A stretch of 64,000 bases of DNA. Source: Terana coerulea (Eukaryota > Basidiomycota > Agaricomycetes > Polyporales > Phanerochaetaceae). A program made the translations under genes and the position numbers. This document shows, in pieces, positions 46,919-57,371 of this stretch. Position 1 is the stretch's first letter. Each line of letters starts with the position of its first letter. Where the stretch lies: positions 62,001 to 126,000 of the forward strand of contig JAKOGH010000096.1 of assembly GCA_024811115.1 (NCBI GenBank), written 5' to 3'. The notes beneath the pieces are model-generated. The model did no database searches. It saw only the letters and a list, made by a program, of their open reading frames with translations, and had not been told where the DNA came from.

Positions 46919-48902
46919 CCCCGGACCTGGGGTAGTTAATGATTGGCTTAGCTCATATGACCTGAAATATACAGGATGCTCCTGGGTATTTACGAGACTC
47001 GAGCCTTCTGGACCTGCTTCGCGGTGATGAAGCTAATTGGCTGCGGGAACGGAGCTCCAGGGATATCTATTCAAATAGATTTCAACTTAGCGAGGGCGTA
47101 GCTCGGGTTCCACTTTGAGAGTATATGACTTCTGCTGCCGTCATGGTTGCTTCTGCTTCTTGGGTCTGAAGACTTTCACACGCAGGGGGTACAACTCGTA
47201 GCTGTACGTTCCTTCATCTGCTTGGAAATGCCTCACAGTGTTGCAGCGCACTATTAAGTGAATCTACTCATCTGCTCATCACAGTGGTCTGACATATTTT
47301 ATTATATCATTCACACACACCCCAGGTCAACTGACACTTTCACCTGGATGCAGCAAGTGACTCGTGAGAACGCACTCTATCCTAGTGAGCTTCCTCATCT
47401 GGCCCCGCACTGATCGATCAAATGCAGATTTTCGCGCTCATTGGGCGCTTGCTCAGTACTCCTGCTTGCCTCTGTACCACGACCTGCGAACGGCATCGAC
47501 AACTATCCACCTCGAGCTTTGAAAATATCCCTGCTGAGCTTAGAAAGTGAATTCTGGCGCAGTATCTTACGAAATGGCCGCTTCGACTGTCAAATCCCCC
47601 CGGTACCAACCACGCTCGAGCAGCGTCTGGAGTATGAACTCTCCTGACCTCCGCAGAAGTGGAAGTTCGTGTTTTGTTCGGTGAACGCTCATTCGTGAGA
47701 AAGCACGTCCAAGGTGGCTCAGGGTGGCTCAACGGTGTGCATCTATCTGCTATCGTTGTACACGTCCCTGTGAGCGTGGATCCAGCATAGCTTGCGAGTG
47801 CCCATACTCAAGGTGCAAAGCTTCCAGGAAGTGAGTTCCCTGGTGCCTCCTACTTCTATCAACCACTCTATGGACGACCTATCTTGTCTTCTTGTCTTTA
47901 GCTCATTGTGGATGATCATATTCTCCGCTTCTCACGAATTGTCCGCGGTCGTTCTGGTTCCGCTCAATGCTATGACCTTGGGCAACCACAAGACGAATCC
48001 CTGAGGGCTGGCTATAGTCTTGAGAAGAGCGGGTGGTACACTCTTAGATGTCCTCACTTGGAACGGGCTATTAGAACCCCGAATTTTCCCTCTGCGTCCC
48101 GCCTGTTTGAACGTGCGTGCGGTGAGGAACCATCACTGTGCGCGACGGTCGCGCTGCTGGGACTGTGTTTGGACTACAATTGGAGAACCTGGGAGCGTCT
48201 TCCATCTCAGCGAGCTTGATCCTGCTCAGGTGTCCATTGAAACCGATCCTATGTGGAGGCCGTCTCGGCTCCCGCGTGTCATGGGAGCGTTTTAGACGAT
48301 GTCATTCAGTCCCTGCCGCCCGTGAGTATATCAGTCCTGTTCGAACTAAACGAGCTGAACAGATGACCTTTCATGTGCAGTTCTTGGTACACAGCAAGAG
48401 CCCCTATAGTGTTCCTCTACATCATTGGTTGGACTTTATAGCCGACGAAGCGCTCTGCAAACGCCTAGTAGTCCTCCTCGGTGACGTTCATATGGTTTAT
48501 GGTCTACCCTGAGAGATGGCAACCAGGACCGCTGCTGGGTTAGGAGCGCAACATTGAGGGTACGTCTGTCGTCCCTGATATCAAACGAAAAGGCATTCAA
48601 CCTTTTCAGCCGTCCGGATTTGATCCAAGACATTTATGTTCCGCCGCAGACCAAACCTAGAGCGGCACAGTTAGGAGGCAGTCACCTAGCTGCGCCGTTT
48701 CAGCTGTTCCCATGGGCGAGGTCAGCTGCATTCAACCCTATCTTTTCCATCATCGTCGGTCCATTCTGGCTCACTCCACGAAACTGTGTGGGACGGAACA
48801 GCTGACATAAAATGGTACGCTATGCCCATTAGCGCAGCTCGAGACGGATCCACGGAGTCCGACTTGCCGGCTGGACCTACTCTTGTTATCAGCTTGACAG
48901 AG
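46919..48902. other. 2-kb unassigned region upstream of alcohol oxidase
   Basis: Open frames on the plus strand at 47908-48219, 48020-48295, 48138-48512 and 48554-48805 show patches of ordinary amino-acid composition (for example LLDVLTWNGLLEPRIFPL and LSSLISNEKAFNLFSRPDL) in different frames, as in a decayed gene or one with many introns. No domain recognised and no complete splice model found. The last several hundred bases contain the alcohol oxidase promoter. Confidence 0.4.
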
Positions 48903-48910
48903 TATATAAA
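48903..48910 (+). promoter_or_regulatory. TATA box of alcohol oxidase
   Basis: TATATAAA about 100 bp upstream of the ATG at 49008, with a CT-rich initiator region (CTCTCTCCCCCTACGC) between. This is the clearest core promoter in the window and fits a strongly expressed gene. Confidence 0.7.
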
Positions 48911-49007
48911 CCACTGCGCGTCGCTATTGCACCCTCAGGCCAACCGTTTAGGTTGTTAACTCTCTCCCCCTACGCAATCCCACTCGCACAACTCATCTCG
49001 TTTCATC

Positions 49008-51910
49008 ATGGGTCATCCAGAGGAGGTTGACGTTATCGTCGCTGGGTATGTGCCCGTTCGCCCCTATTCGACGGATGACAGCTGACGGCTCGTGTCTGCA
49101 GTGGTGGTCCCGCCGGTTGCGTTGTCGCGGGCAGACTTGCCTATGCCGATCCCACCTTGAAGGTCATGCTCATCGAGGGTGAGTTTGATTCCCTCGGCGA
49201 GGACGATAATCGCTTATGCTTTCATCTAGGCGGTGCTAACAACAGGGACGATCCCTGGGTGTACCGGTAAGTCCTTGCTCTTGGACGCGCCGTCCCACCC
49301 AGTAGTCTCACGTACTTTATTTAGCCCCGGTATCTACGTCCGCAACATGCAGAAGAACGGGATGTGAGCCTTTTCGGCGATTTACTATGGGCCTGTTCCT
49401 GACATTCGTCCTGACCAGAAACGACAAGGCCACATTCTACACCGACACTATGCAGTCGTCATATCTCCGCGGTCGCCAGTCCATCGTTCCGTGAGTTCTT
49501 GGACCTTCTTGGGCCTTCTTCTCCCCATCGCGAAGTATACTCATCAGCTGTCGTCTAGATGTGCCAACATTCTTGGTGGTGGTAGCAGCATCAACTTCCA
49601 GATGTACACTCGTGCCTCTGCATCGGACTGGGGTAAGTCTCGCCTCCATCACACTTGCTCTTCAGCCTCGCTAATTACTGCTCTAACAGACGATTTCAAG
49701 ACTGAAGGTTGGACTGCCAAGGGTTAGTAGCGAACACCTTCGCCGAGTGCATTTCTTCTAGTTCTCACATCGGTCGCAGATCTTCTCCCGCTCATGCAGC
49801 GACTTGAGAACTACCAGAAGCCATGCAACAACACTACTCACGGCTACGACGGCCCGATCGCCATCAGCAACGGTGGACAAGTCATGCCCGTCGCTCAGGA
49901 CTTCTTGAGGGCGGCTCATGCCATCGGCATTCCTTACAACGGTATGTCCGAGCTCGATAGCGTCCTGCATTCCCGACTTACGTGGCCTCAGATGATATCC
50001 AGGACCTCGATACCTCCCATGGTGCTGAAATCTGGGCTAAGTACATCAACCGTCACACCGGTCGCCGCAGCGACGCTGCTACAGGCAAGTGAAGTCCCAA
50101 TCTTTGTGATTACATTGTCTCACCTCAACCTTGCGCAGCCTACGTTCATAGTGTCATGGACGTGCAGGACAACCTGTACTTGCGCTGTAACGCTCGCGTT
50201 AACCGTGTCATATTTGACGACAACAACAAGGCCGTCGGCGTTGCCTACGTTCCATCTCGCAACCGGACCCACGGAGGTGAACTCAAGGAGACTATCGTCA
50301 GTATTTTCCGTATATTACTACAAGCTGTCTTTGACGAGTTCGTTCATGTCACAGGTCAAGGCGCGCAAGATGGTCGTCCTCAGTTCCGGTACTCTGGGCA
50401 CTCCTCAGATTCTTGAGCGCTCTGGTGTTGGCAGCGGCGAGCTCCTTCGCGAGCTCGGCATCAAGGTTGTCAGCGATTTGCCAGGTGTTGGGTAAGTACT
50501 CTAACGGCTTTTGGGTTCAGATATAATCTAACAACATCGTCCCGCACAGTGAGGAGTACCAGGACCACTACACCACCCTCTCTCGTAGGTGTTCATGTCT
50601 TGCTCCTGAGGACAACGCTGATAGATCATTGGCTAGTGTACCGTGTCTCCAACGACACCATTACAACCGATGACTTCCTTCGGGGCGTTAAGGAGGTGCG
50701 AGAGGAGCTTTTCCGGGAGTGGGAGGTCAGCCCTGAGAAGGCGAGGCTGTCGTCCAACGCTATCGATGCTGGCTTCAAGATCCGCCCCACCGAGGCGGAG
50801 CTGAAGGAGATGGGTCCCGAGTTCAACGAGCTCTGGGACCGCTACTTCAAGGACAAACCCGATAAGCCCGTCATGTTCGGCTCGATTGTCGCTGGTGCCT
50901 ACGCCGACCATAGCCTGCTGCCGCCTGGCAAGTTCGTCACTATGTTCCAGTACCTCGAGTATCCGGCTAGTCGTGGCAAGGTGCGTTGTGGCTTCTTGTC
51001 AATGTGATGAGCCTCACTTATGCTCTTGATATAGATCCACATCAAGTCTGCCAACCCCTACGCCGAGCCCTTCTTTGACTCCGGCTTCATGAACAACAAG
51101 GCTGACTTCGCGCCCATTCGCTGGAGCTACAAGGTGACGCGTGAGATCGCTCGTCGCATGGATGGTGAGTCTCTCCAACTTCAGGCCGCATAACTAGGCT
51201 GACTGCCTTGCGTGTCAACAGCATTCCGCGGCGAGCTTACATCTCACCACCCTCACTTCCACCCGGCGTCTCCGGCTGCTACCCAGGACATCGACATCCA
51301 GACGGCTAAGGAGATCTTACCCGACGGCCTCACCGTCGGCATTCACATGGGTGCGTGATACCAGTGTGCTCACATGCGCGTATTGAACTCATAGCGGTGG
51401 GTAGGTTCTTGGCACATGCCCGGAAAGCCCTTCGACGCCAGCAAGGTCCATGAGGATTTGAAATACACCAAGGAGGACGACCAGGCCATCGACGACTGGG
51501 TCGCCGACCACGTCGAGACCACGTGGCACTCTCTCGGCACCTGCGCGATGAAGCCTCGCGAGCAGGGCGGTGTTCTCGACAAACGCCTCAACGTCTACGG
51601 CACTGAGAACCTGAAGTGTGTCGACCTCAGTATCTGCCCGGTAGGTGCTCCGAGACGTGTCTAGTCTACGACTCTGATCGTATTCGTCAGGACAACCTCG
51701 GTACCAACACGTACTCGTCGGCCCTCCTCGTCGGAGAGAAGGGTGCCGACCTCATCTGCGAGGAACTCGGTAAGCCTCCCACCTGTTACACGCTCCGACT
51801 GTCGTACTGACTTCTCGTGCGCAGGCATCAAGGTCAAGACACCGCACGCTCCGGTCCCGCATGCCCCGATCCCGACGGGGAAGCCCGCCACTCAGCAGGC
51901 CCGTCATTGA
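49008..51910 (+). CDS. Alcohol (methanol) oxidase, GMC family
   Basis: An FAD enzyme oxidising methanol or short alcohols to aldehyde plus H2O2; in wood-rot fungi it supplies peroxide and uses methanol freed from lignin. Starts [20 protein letters not shown] (dinucleotide-binding GGGPAG). Other GMC signatures: [19 protein letters not shown] and [17 protein letters not shown]. The active-site His lies in [11 protein letters not shown] and the matching Asn in [19 protein letters not shown], the His-Asn pair typical of alcohol oxidases. About 650 aa in many exons. The C-terminus is [16 protein letters not shown] followed by PATQQARH, not a PTS1 tripeptide, unlike the yeast enzyme. Aryl-alcohol oxidase is excluded because the sequence follows the methanol-oxidase pattern. 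Confidence 0.93.
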
Positions 51911-52382
51911 GTGGTCTCCCGTCTCCTGGTCCGCGGATATGTGTGTATGCTCTACGGGTGATATGCAAGGAATATGTAACATTAGCCATTGTTGTACTAT
52001 TATCAATCATACGTGGAATCGATCCCTGCGTTTGTACTGGTTCGCGCCCTCGCCGACATAGCATGAATTATGTCCTATCGTGGAAGCTGCCCCTGCTGGG
52101 GTTTGACTGGTGCAAATGACGACCTCAAGCCTTGTGTTTTGTGTATGCGAAGACTTAGACTTGTGTGACTCTTGTTATCACAGCGTCAGGTGGTGTGTAA
52201 GGACGCTACAAGACTATATAGTACCCGGATAATTATCGACACTTAACATATCGACACCTGAGACCGTTCGCAAGCAACACAAAGCAAATGTCGACAATTT
52301 GCCATATCCACGAATCCAAGTTGATTTAATTTGGTGTCCACCATGGTACATTATGTCCGGAGTATCCATATTACAGTTGGGT
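51911..52382. other. Convergent 3' region between alcohol oxidase and Arp3
   Basis: 472 bp; both neighbouring genes end here. No gene seen; presumably both 3' UTRs. Confidence 0.6.
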
Positions 52383-54047
52383 CTACGTAGCACTGCCGAA
52401 TATTTGGTACCGCCTGCAGATGCTTGGGCCAATCTCGTCGTATTGCGCCTTGGTGTGGCAGGACGAGTAGAACTCCGGCTGCGTGCATTATGAGCTACAG
52501 GGAACATATGTGAAACAGTAGGGGCACATACCAGGGATGCCAAGAGAGAGCCACCGAACCACACTGCGTAGCGCTGCCGCTTGTGAGAGATAACGTCGAC
52601 CTCGACGCCAGATGACTGAAAGAAGAAGCTCGTCAACACAGTGATACTTGTAGATAGAGGGTGACATACCTTGACTTGGCTCCCACGTGCGAGCGCACTA
52701 TCATCAAGTCTGCGGTCAACAATTTGCTTCAGGTCCCGCTTGAGACGCTGACCAAAGTGTTGGAACATCGTCGACCCTCCTGACAGCACGATGTTCTGGC
52801 AATCGACATTGAGTGATGATTAGAAAGATGTAGAGTGGTTATGTGCACCTTGTAGAGACCTCGACGAACGTCGATTGGTGATTGTTGGATGACGCCGTCA
52901 ACAATCTCGGGCAGAGGCGTCAGGAAGTCGGAGGAGTAGATTTCAGGGTTGAAGAAGATTTCGGGAGCGAGGAAGCGTTCATAGCCAACGTCAACGGAGT
53001 ATTTCTGCAACTTGTTAGGCATGCACGGAGTATCACAACTGCAAATTTGACGCACTTTGCCCGTTACGCTGTACTCGTCCTCGTAGCGCTCGAAGTACTT
53101 GTAGGGCTCCACGTCGAACTTGCGGAACTCCTTGACAATGTCCTGGCAGACGTAGCTGTAGTTCTCCTTCACCTTGCCAGCGACCTTCAAATGCTCTTCA
53201 GGAGGCACGTTGACCATCTCCCCACGTTCTCGCATCAGGTTCAGCACGAACTGCGTGATGTCACGGCCGGCGATTGGGATGTGCTTGATGGCGGAGCCAA
53301 TAACATAACCTTCAGCGCAAGGAATAACGTGTGTAACACCATCTCCAGAGTCGATGACTGTTCCAGTGAGAGTACGATCCGTGACACGGTTGGACGACCA
53401 CGAAGCGGCAAGAGCAAGAACGGCCTGCACGGCGATATAGAGACCCTTGATATTGAACGACTCGAAGAAGATCTCGGCAGTTTGTTCGCGGTTCTCAGGA
53501 GGATTGAGGGGTGGCTCAGTCTACTCAAACAGTGAGTTCCGTGACGGGGCATAACTCACAGCTACACACCAGAAGGAAGTAGTGGTCCTCAGGCTCCGCT
53601 CTCAGGTATTTGAAGATCGTCTGCTCCCAGTACCTCTCCATGTAATCCCAGTTCTCAATCTGGCCATGACGGATCGGATAGTTAACGCCATATCCTGGGG
53701 TCTTTGCGTTGGCAAGTGCCTCGTCGCCGATGAAGAAATCAAGATCCTCGACCCCGCGCTTGGATGCTAGATGACCTGGTTTTGACGGTACTGCTGGTCC
53801 TGCTCTGGTGTTCTGTGCGGCGGGTCCACGCGTGGCAATTGCTGTTGGGAATACACTCAAGGCAGAGCTCAGTATCTGAGCGAAGCCAAGCTTCGACTGA
53901 CTACTCACAACGACGGATCAGAGTTTCCAGCATACCTGACACATTCATATGAGCAATATCCTCATCCCACAAGCACAGCGTCAGCACGCACCCGACTTTC
54001 GAGAATCCCGTTCCGTTGTCGCAGATGATCGGTGCAAGTAAAGACAT
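52383..54047 (-). CDS. ARP3: Actin-related protein 3 (Arp2/3 complex)
   Basis: Arp3 is one of the two actin-like subunits of the Arp2/3 complex, which nucleates branched actin at endocytic patches and hyphal tips. The start [20 protein letters not shown] leads to [18 protein letters not shown]; the Phe codon is split by an intron. Later: [37 protein letters not shown] and [20 protein letters not shown] (phosphate-binding loop). Near the end come [17 protein letters not shown] and [17 protein letters not shown], and the C-terminus [11 protein letters not shown]. Full-length, about 430 aa. It shares a 186-bp promoter with RPB12. Confidence 0.96.
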
Positions 54048-54233
54048 GTTAGGCCCGGCAGCTCAGGGTGGTAGCTTGCTGCTTGGCTGCGAGTACGTGC
54101 TGCGACTCGCCGGCGACGGCGGTAACGACCTTGTATGGCATTGTTTGGCAACAGCCTCTGATTCTAACACGTGTAAACAAACGCCTGCCCAGTTTGGGCG
54201 TACGGCAATTTAGTCAGGTTGTCTTCCGCCACT
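54048..54233. promoter_or_regulatory. Bidirectional promoter, ARP3 (-) and RPB12 (+)
   Basis: 186 bp separate the start codons. No TATA box seen, fitting two housekeeping genes. Confidence 0.6.
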
Positions 54234-54538
54234 ATGAACTCCCAGACCGGTTCAAACAACTACGGCGGCGCCGGAGGGTATGGCGCGCCGCAACGTCAGG
54301 ATATGGAATACCTCTGCGCTGGTAAGCAGATATGCGGCTCGCAAGTCACCATGTCGACTGACCTTGTTCAAAGACTGCGGTGCCAAAAACGAGATTAAGT
54401 CTCGAGAACCCATTCGTTGCAGGGAGTGTGGACATCGTATAATGTACAAGAAGCGGACAAAGCGAAGTGCGTAACAACCTTGTGTATTCACTCCGCCATG
54501 CTCACGTCTTTACAGTGGTCCAGTTCGAAGCGCGGTGA
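54234..54538 (+). CDS. RPB12: RNA polymerase subunit ABC10-alpha (Rpb12)
   Basis: A small zinc-binding subunit shared by RNA polymerases I, II and III. Three exons: the first starts [20 protein letters not shown] and ends EYLCA; the second reads [20 protein letters not shown] then [11 protein letters not shown]; the last 7 codons give MVQFEAR. The zinc site is CADCG..CRECG (two CxxC pairs 13 residues apart). The final intron is in phase 1 (GTGCGT..TACAG). The conserved C-terminal VQFEAR confirms the whole model. The Gly/Asn/Gln-rich N-terminus is the variable part in this family. Confidence 0.96.
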
Positions 54539-54895
54539 CCGAATCTCCCGTGCGACACTCCGCTTGTTTACTGGGTCAAACCATGGATGTATGGATAGAT
54601 ATCATATTGTGCAACACATAATCATTGCCTCCGGCACTATTGCGCGCATGAAGAGAAACCCACACTCCAGATGTCTCGGTGGAGTTAACCGTAACAAGGA
54701 TTTCATAAGATGTCAGGTAGGGTGCCTCTGGTGAGTTTTGCGCTTCAAAGAACTAGAGCAAGCATACAGGGAGCCGAGATCAAGGAAGGTGCCCTAAGAT
54801 CTAGAGACGCGGCCCCGGGACATCACAAGCTTTGGCTCGCGCTGAGCCCCGGCTCTGTATTCGAAACTAGGTTCATTGCCTACACAAATAATAAG
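54539..54895. other. Convergent intergenic region RPB12/ATG17
   Basis: 357 bp, no gene seen; 3' flanks of both neighbours. Confidence 0.5.
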
Positions 54896-56757
54896 TCAGC
54901 TGTTACGCCACTTCCCCGCAGACATGGTTGCACCTACCTCGTCCAACAAGTCGTCTGGAATGTATGGCAGTGTCTCTTCAGGCTCGTGATTCCAAGGTGA
55001 TACTTCATACCGAGTCGGCGGGTCCTGTATGGCCGGGCACACGTCATATGGAAGATGCTCGCCATGGATGCCGTTAAAGTCCTCCCGTCGCTGGCGTTCC
55101 TCTGTAAAGTGTCGGTACTCGTACAGAAAGCACGTAAAGAATGATTCACCTTCAGTCATGGCATCCAGCTGAGACATCATGCCTTGCACAATCTTCGATG
55201 CAGCTTCCGCGTACTGTCGCCGTCGTGCCAGCTCTATCAAGAGCTTGCAGTACGAGTACTGGTACATAGTGTACCGATTATGCAAGTCCTCGATGGCACC
55301 TAGATTTGTGTGTAAATGTGACAGCTGCTCACTGCACTCTTCCTAAACATACGTAAGTAAGAGAGCAAATGAGGCGGTGGTAACAAAGCGGTCGCACCTC
55401 CACTCCTTGCAGTTGCGTGAGCATTTCGGAGATGATGTCTCCAAGCTCGTCCAGGTCATCAAGCGCCATTCGGTGTGAATCGAGCTGTTCCTGCGCCACA
55501 TGCTTTGCCTTCAGTAGCTGATTTCTACAAAAAAAAGCCCGCTTTGTCACAAATGATACCGTGATCCAAAACACAACACGCACTGAGACGCTTGGATCGA
55601 GGTGACATGCCTCTCCAACTCTGTGATGATAGCAGGAAGCTCGTCCGTGTCACGGTTCATGTCTTCAGACAAGTTGCTTTTTAGCACTGAGTCTGATGAG
55701 AAGCCATTTAGCGCACCTTGGATGTCTGACTCGTCAAAGGCTTCCCCTGCCTCACTGTCGTGCAAAGCCTGCGTCATCTGATCGTAATGTCGCGTTAGAC
55801 TTGATAGGTTGTGTGCCATCTCGGTAGATACTGTATCCTGCGACGAGAATATGTCGTCCATGGGTGGTATTGTAATCTCAATAGGAAGCGACGCCCGGAC
55901 AGTCGAAATTGTGCGTGTCAAGGACTCAGGGTAGTCAGACGTCTTGGCTAGGATATCCTATTTGAATGTTAGTCCGCACACGCGGAGGGAAGCAATGGGT
56001 AACGCACATCCAGAACACTCCTCTCAGCCTCTATATTGTCCAGTAGGTCCTCAATCGAGCGTTCGTCCACAAAGTCACGGAGTGTCTTCCACTTACTCCG
56101 ATCAATCTCGCGCTTACTCGAGTTACGCAAGTTTCCCATCCCGCTGTGCAAAACATTGCGCAGCGTCTCGGTGGGGCTTTGCCCGGGGACGAATCCTCGC
56201 GTGGCCGCATCTCCTTCAGCTTCATCTCCAGACCCGTTCTGACTCCCGAAGAGCGAAGACACAGGGGACGTGGAATGGAAGCCAGGCGGCACAAGCTGCG
56301 CTCCGAGGGAGTCCAGTACCGTGTCCAATGCTGTTGTGCGCTGCTTCCGGATGTCGTCCCATTCCTGATATGCACGCGTGCTTGTGTGAGCACCTCAGCA
56401 CATCCACACGGGCGGATAACGTACGAGCACAGACCTTGGCCTGACCTTCCAGCTCCGTACGCTTCTGCTCTATCATCTTCGCCACCCCTGCTGCCAGCTG
56501 CGACGCAAAACGCCACATCCATCCTAAGCAACATGGATGCTGGTAATATCGTGTATGCACACCTTGAGCTGCTCCATGACCGCGTCTGTCATCCACCGCA
56601 CCTTAGCATCTAGCGCAAGAACGTCTACCGCGGTCTGTGCGGACTCCATCGACGTTGTGCGCGCACTGGTGCACAGTTGCTCGCCATGCTGTAACGCCTT
56701 CTTGGATTGCAAGACAAGCGAGACGAGGTGAGGTTGCTCCGGCCCTGCGCTTGCCAT
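54896..56757 (-). CDS. ATG17: Autophagy scaffold protein Atg17
   Basis: Atg17 is the crescent-shaped coiled-coil scaffold of the Atg1 kinase complex and organises the phagophore assembly site. The sequence is almost wholly helical: PHLVSLVLQSKKALQHGEQL, ALDAKVRWMTDAVMEQLK, KWKTLRDFVDERSIEDLLD, ELPAIITELERHVTSIQAS and LDDLDELGDIISEMLTQL. It closes with YSYCKLLIELARRRQYAEAA and EDFNGIHGEHLPYDVCP, the last being the conserved Apg17 C-terminal signature. An intron removes the odd stretch after LDAMTE and joins it to ERQRRED. The exact stop is uncertain: reading through gives ATMSAGKWRNS at 54896, while a donor at GTAGGT just before could add a different tail. Confidence 0.88.
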
Positions 56758-57371
56758 AGCTGCTGTCGCTTAGGGGTACACTCTTGCAAATGAGCGCGTG
56801 AAGACCACAGGTGTAAGAAATGTGAGCTCTCGTTGTCGGAGACAAGAGGAAAGGGTGCACACTTACACCCGGACGCTGTATATGGGGCGCTTGCCTTCCT
56901 ATGGCCGCCACGTGGGTGCGGCATGCTCGGCACAAAGCGCCAAGTGAGTAGCGTCGCCGTCGTCCTACATAAGTACTTACTCAGTTAGGACTGGTCAGTG
57001 TCACTTACAAACGCTCAAAATATCTCAAGCTCGAGAACGTATCCCTTCAATCGTGGTTTTTACGAAGAGAGATGTCTACATCGAGTGTGCGTCCGGTCAT
57101 GCTCTGCACATTCCAAACTGACTTACCTGCCCAAATCGGGCGGTGGCGCTGATCTCCCGAAGCCCGTCTACTTCAAGCACACTGTCACCCACAGTACTCT
57201 CTTTCTTCAACCATATGTATATACATATCGGGACACTTCAAGCAGCCAAATCGTTGCACCCACATTCTATGACACTCCAGGATCGTGGGATATGGGTCAA
57301 TTTACAGTACTCTATCTCAATTCTTTACTTTTCGGGACACTCAGCACATCCAGAAATAGACAACCGTCCTA
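56758..57371. other. ATG17 promoter and GMC 3' flank
   Basis: 614 bp with several good-looking splice signals on the minus strand (GTAAGT at about 57135 and about 57006, each followed by a TGTAG acceptor). Exon-like patches include DGLREISATARFGQ and a CRACRTH string, but no continuous frame joins them. Possibly an unrecognised small gene or an alternative ATG17 leader. Confidence 0.35.

Noticed and set aside
55120..55180. Insertion ESFFTCFLYEYRHFT in ATG17
   Set aside because: It begins with GTGAAT and ends with TTTACAG on the sense strand; it is an intron.
56850..56940. Yippee-like zinc fragment (CRACRTH) upstream of ATG17
   Set aside because: The downstream HGRAYLF-like part of Yippee proteins is absent and the preceding exon cannot be joined without a stop. 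Probably a chance match.
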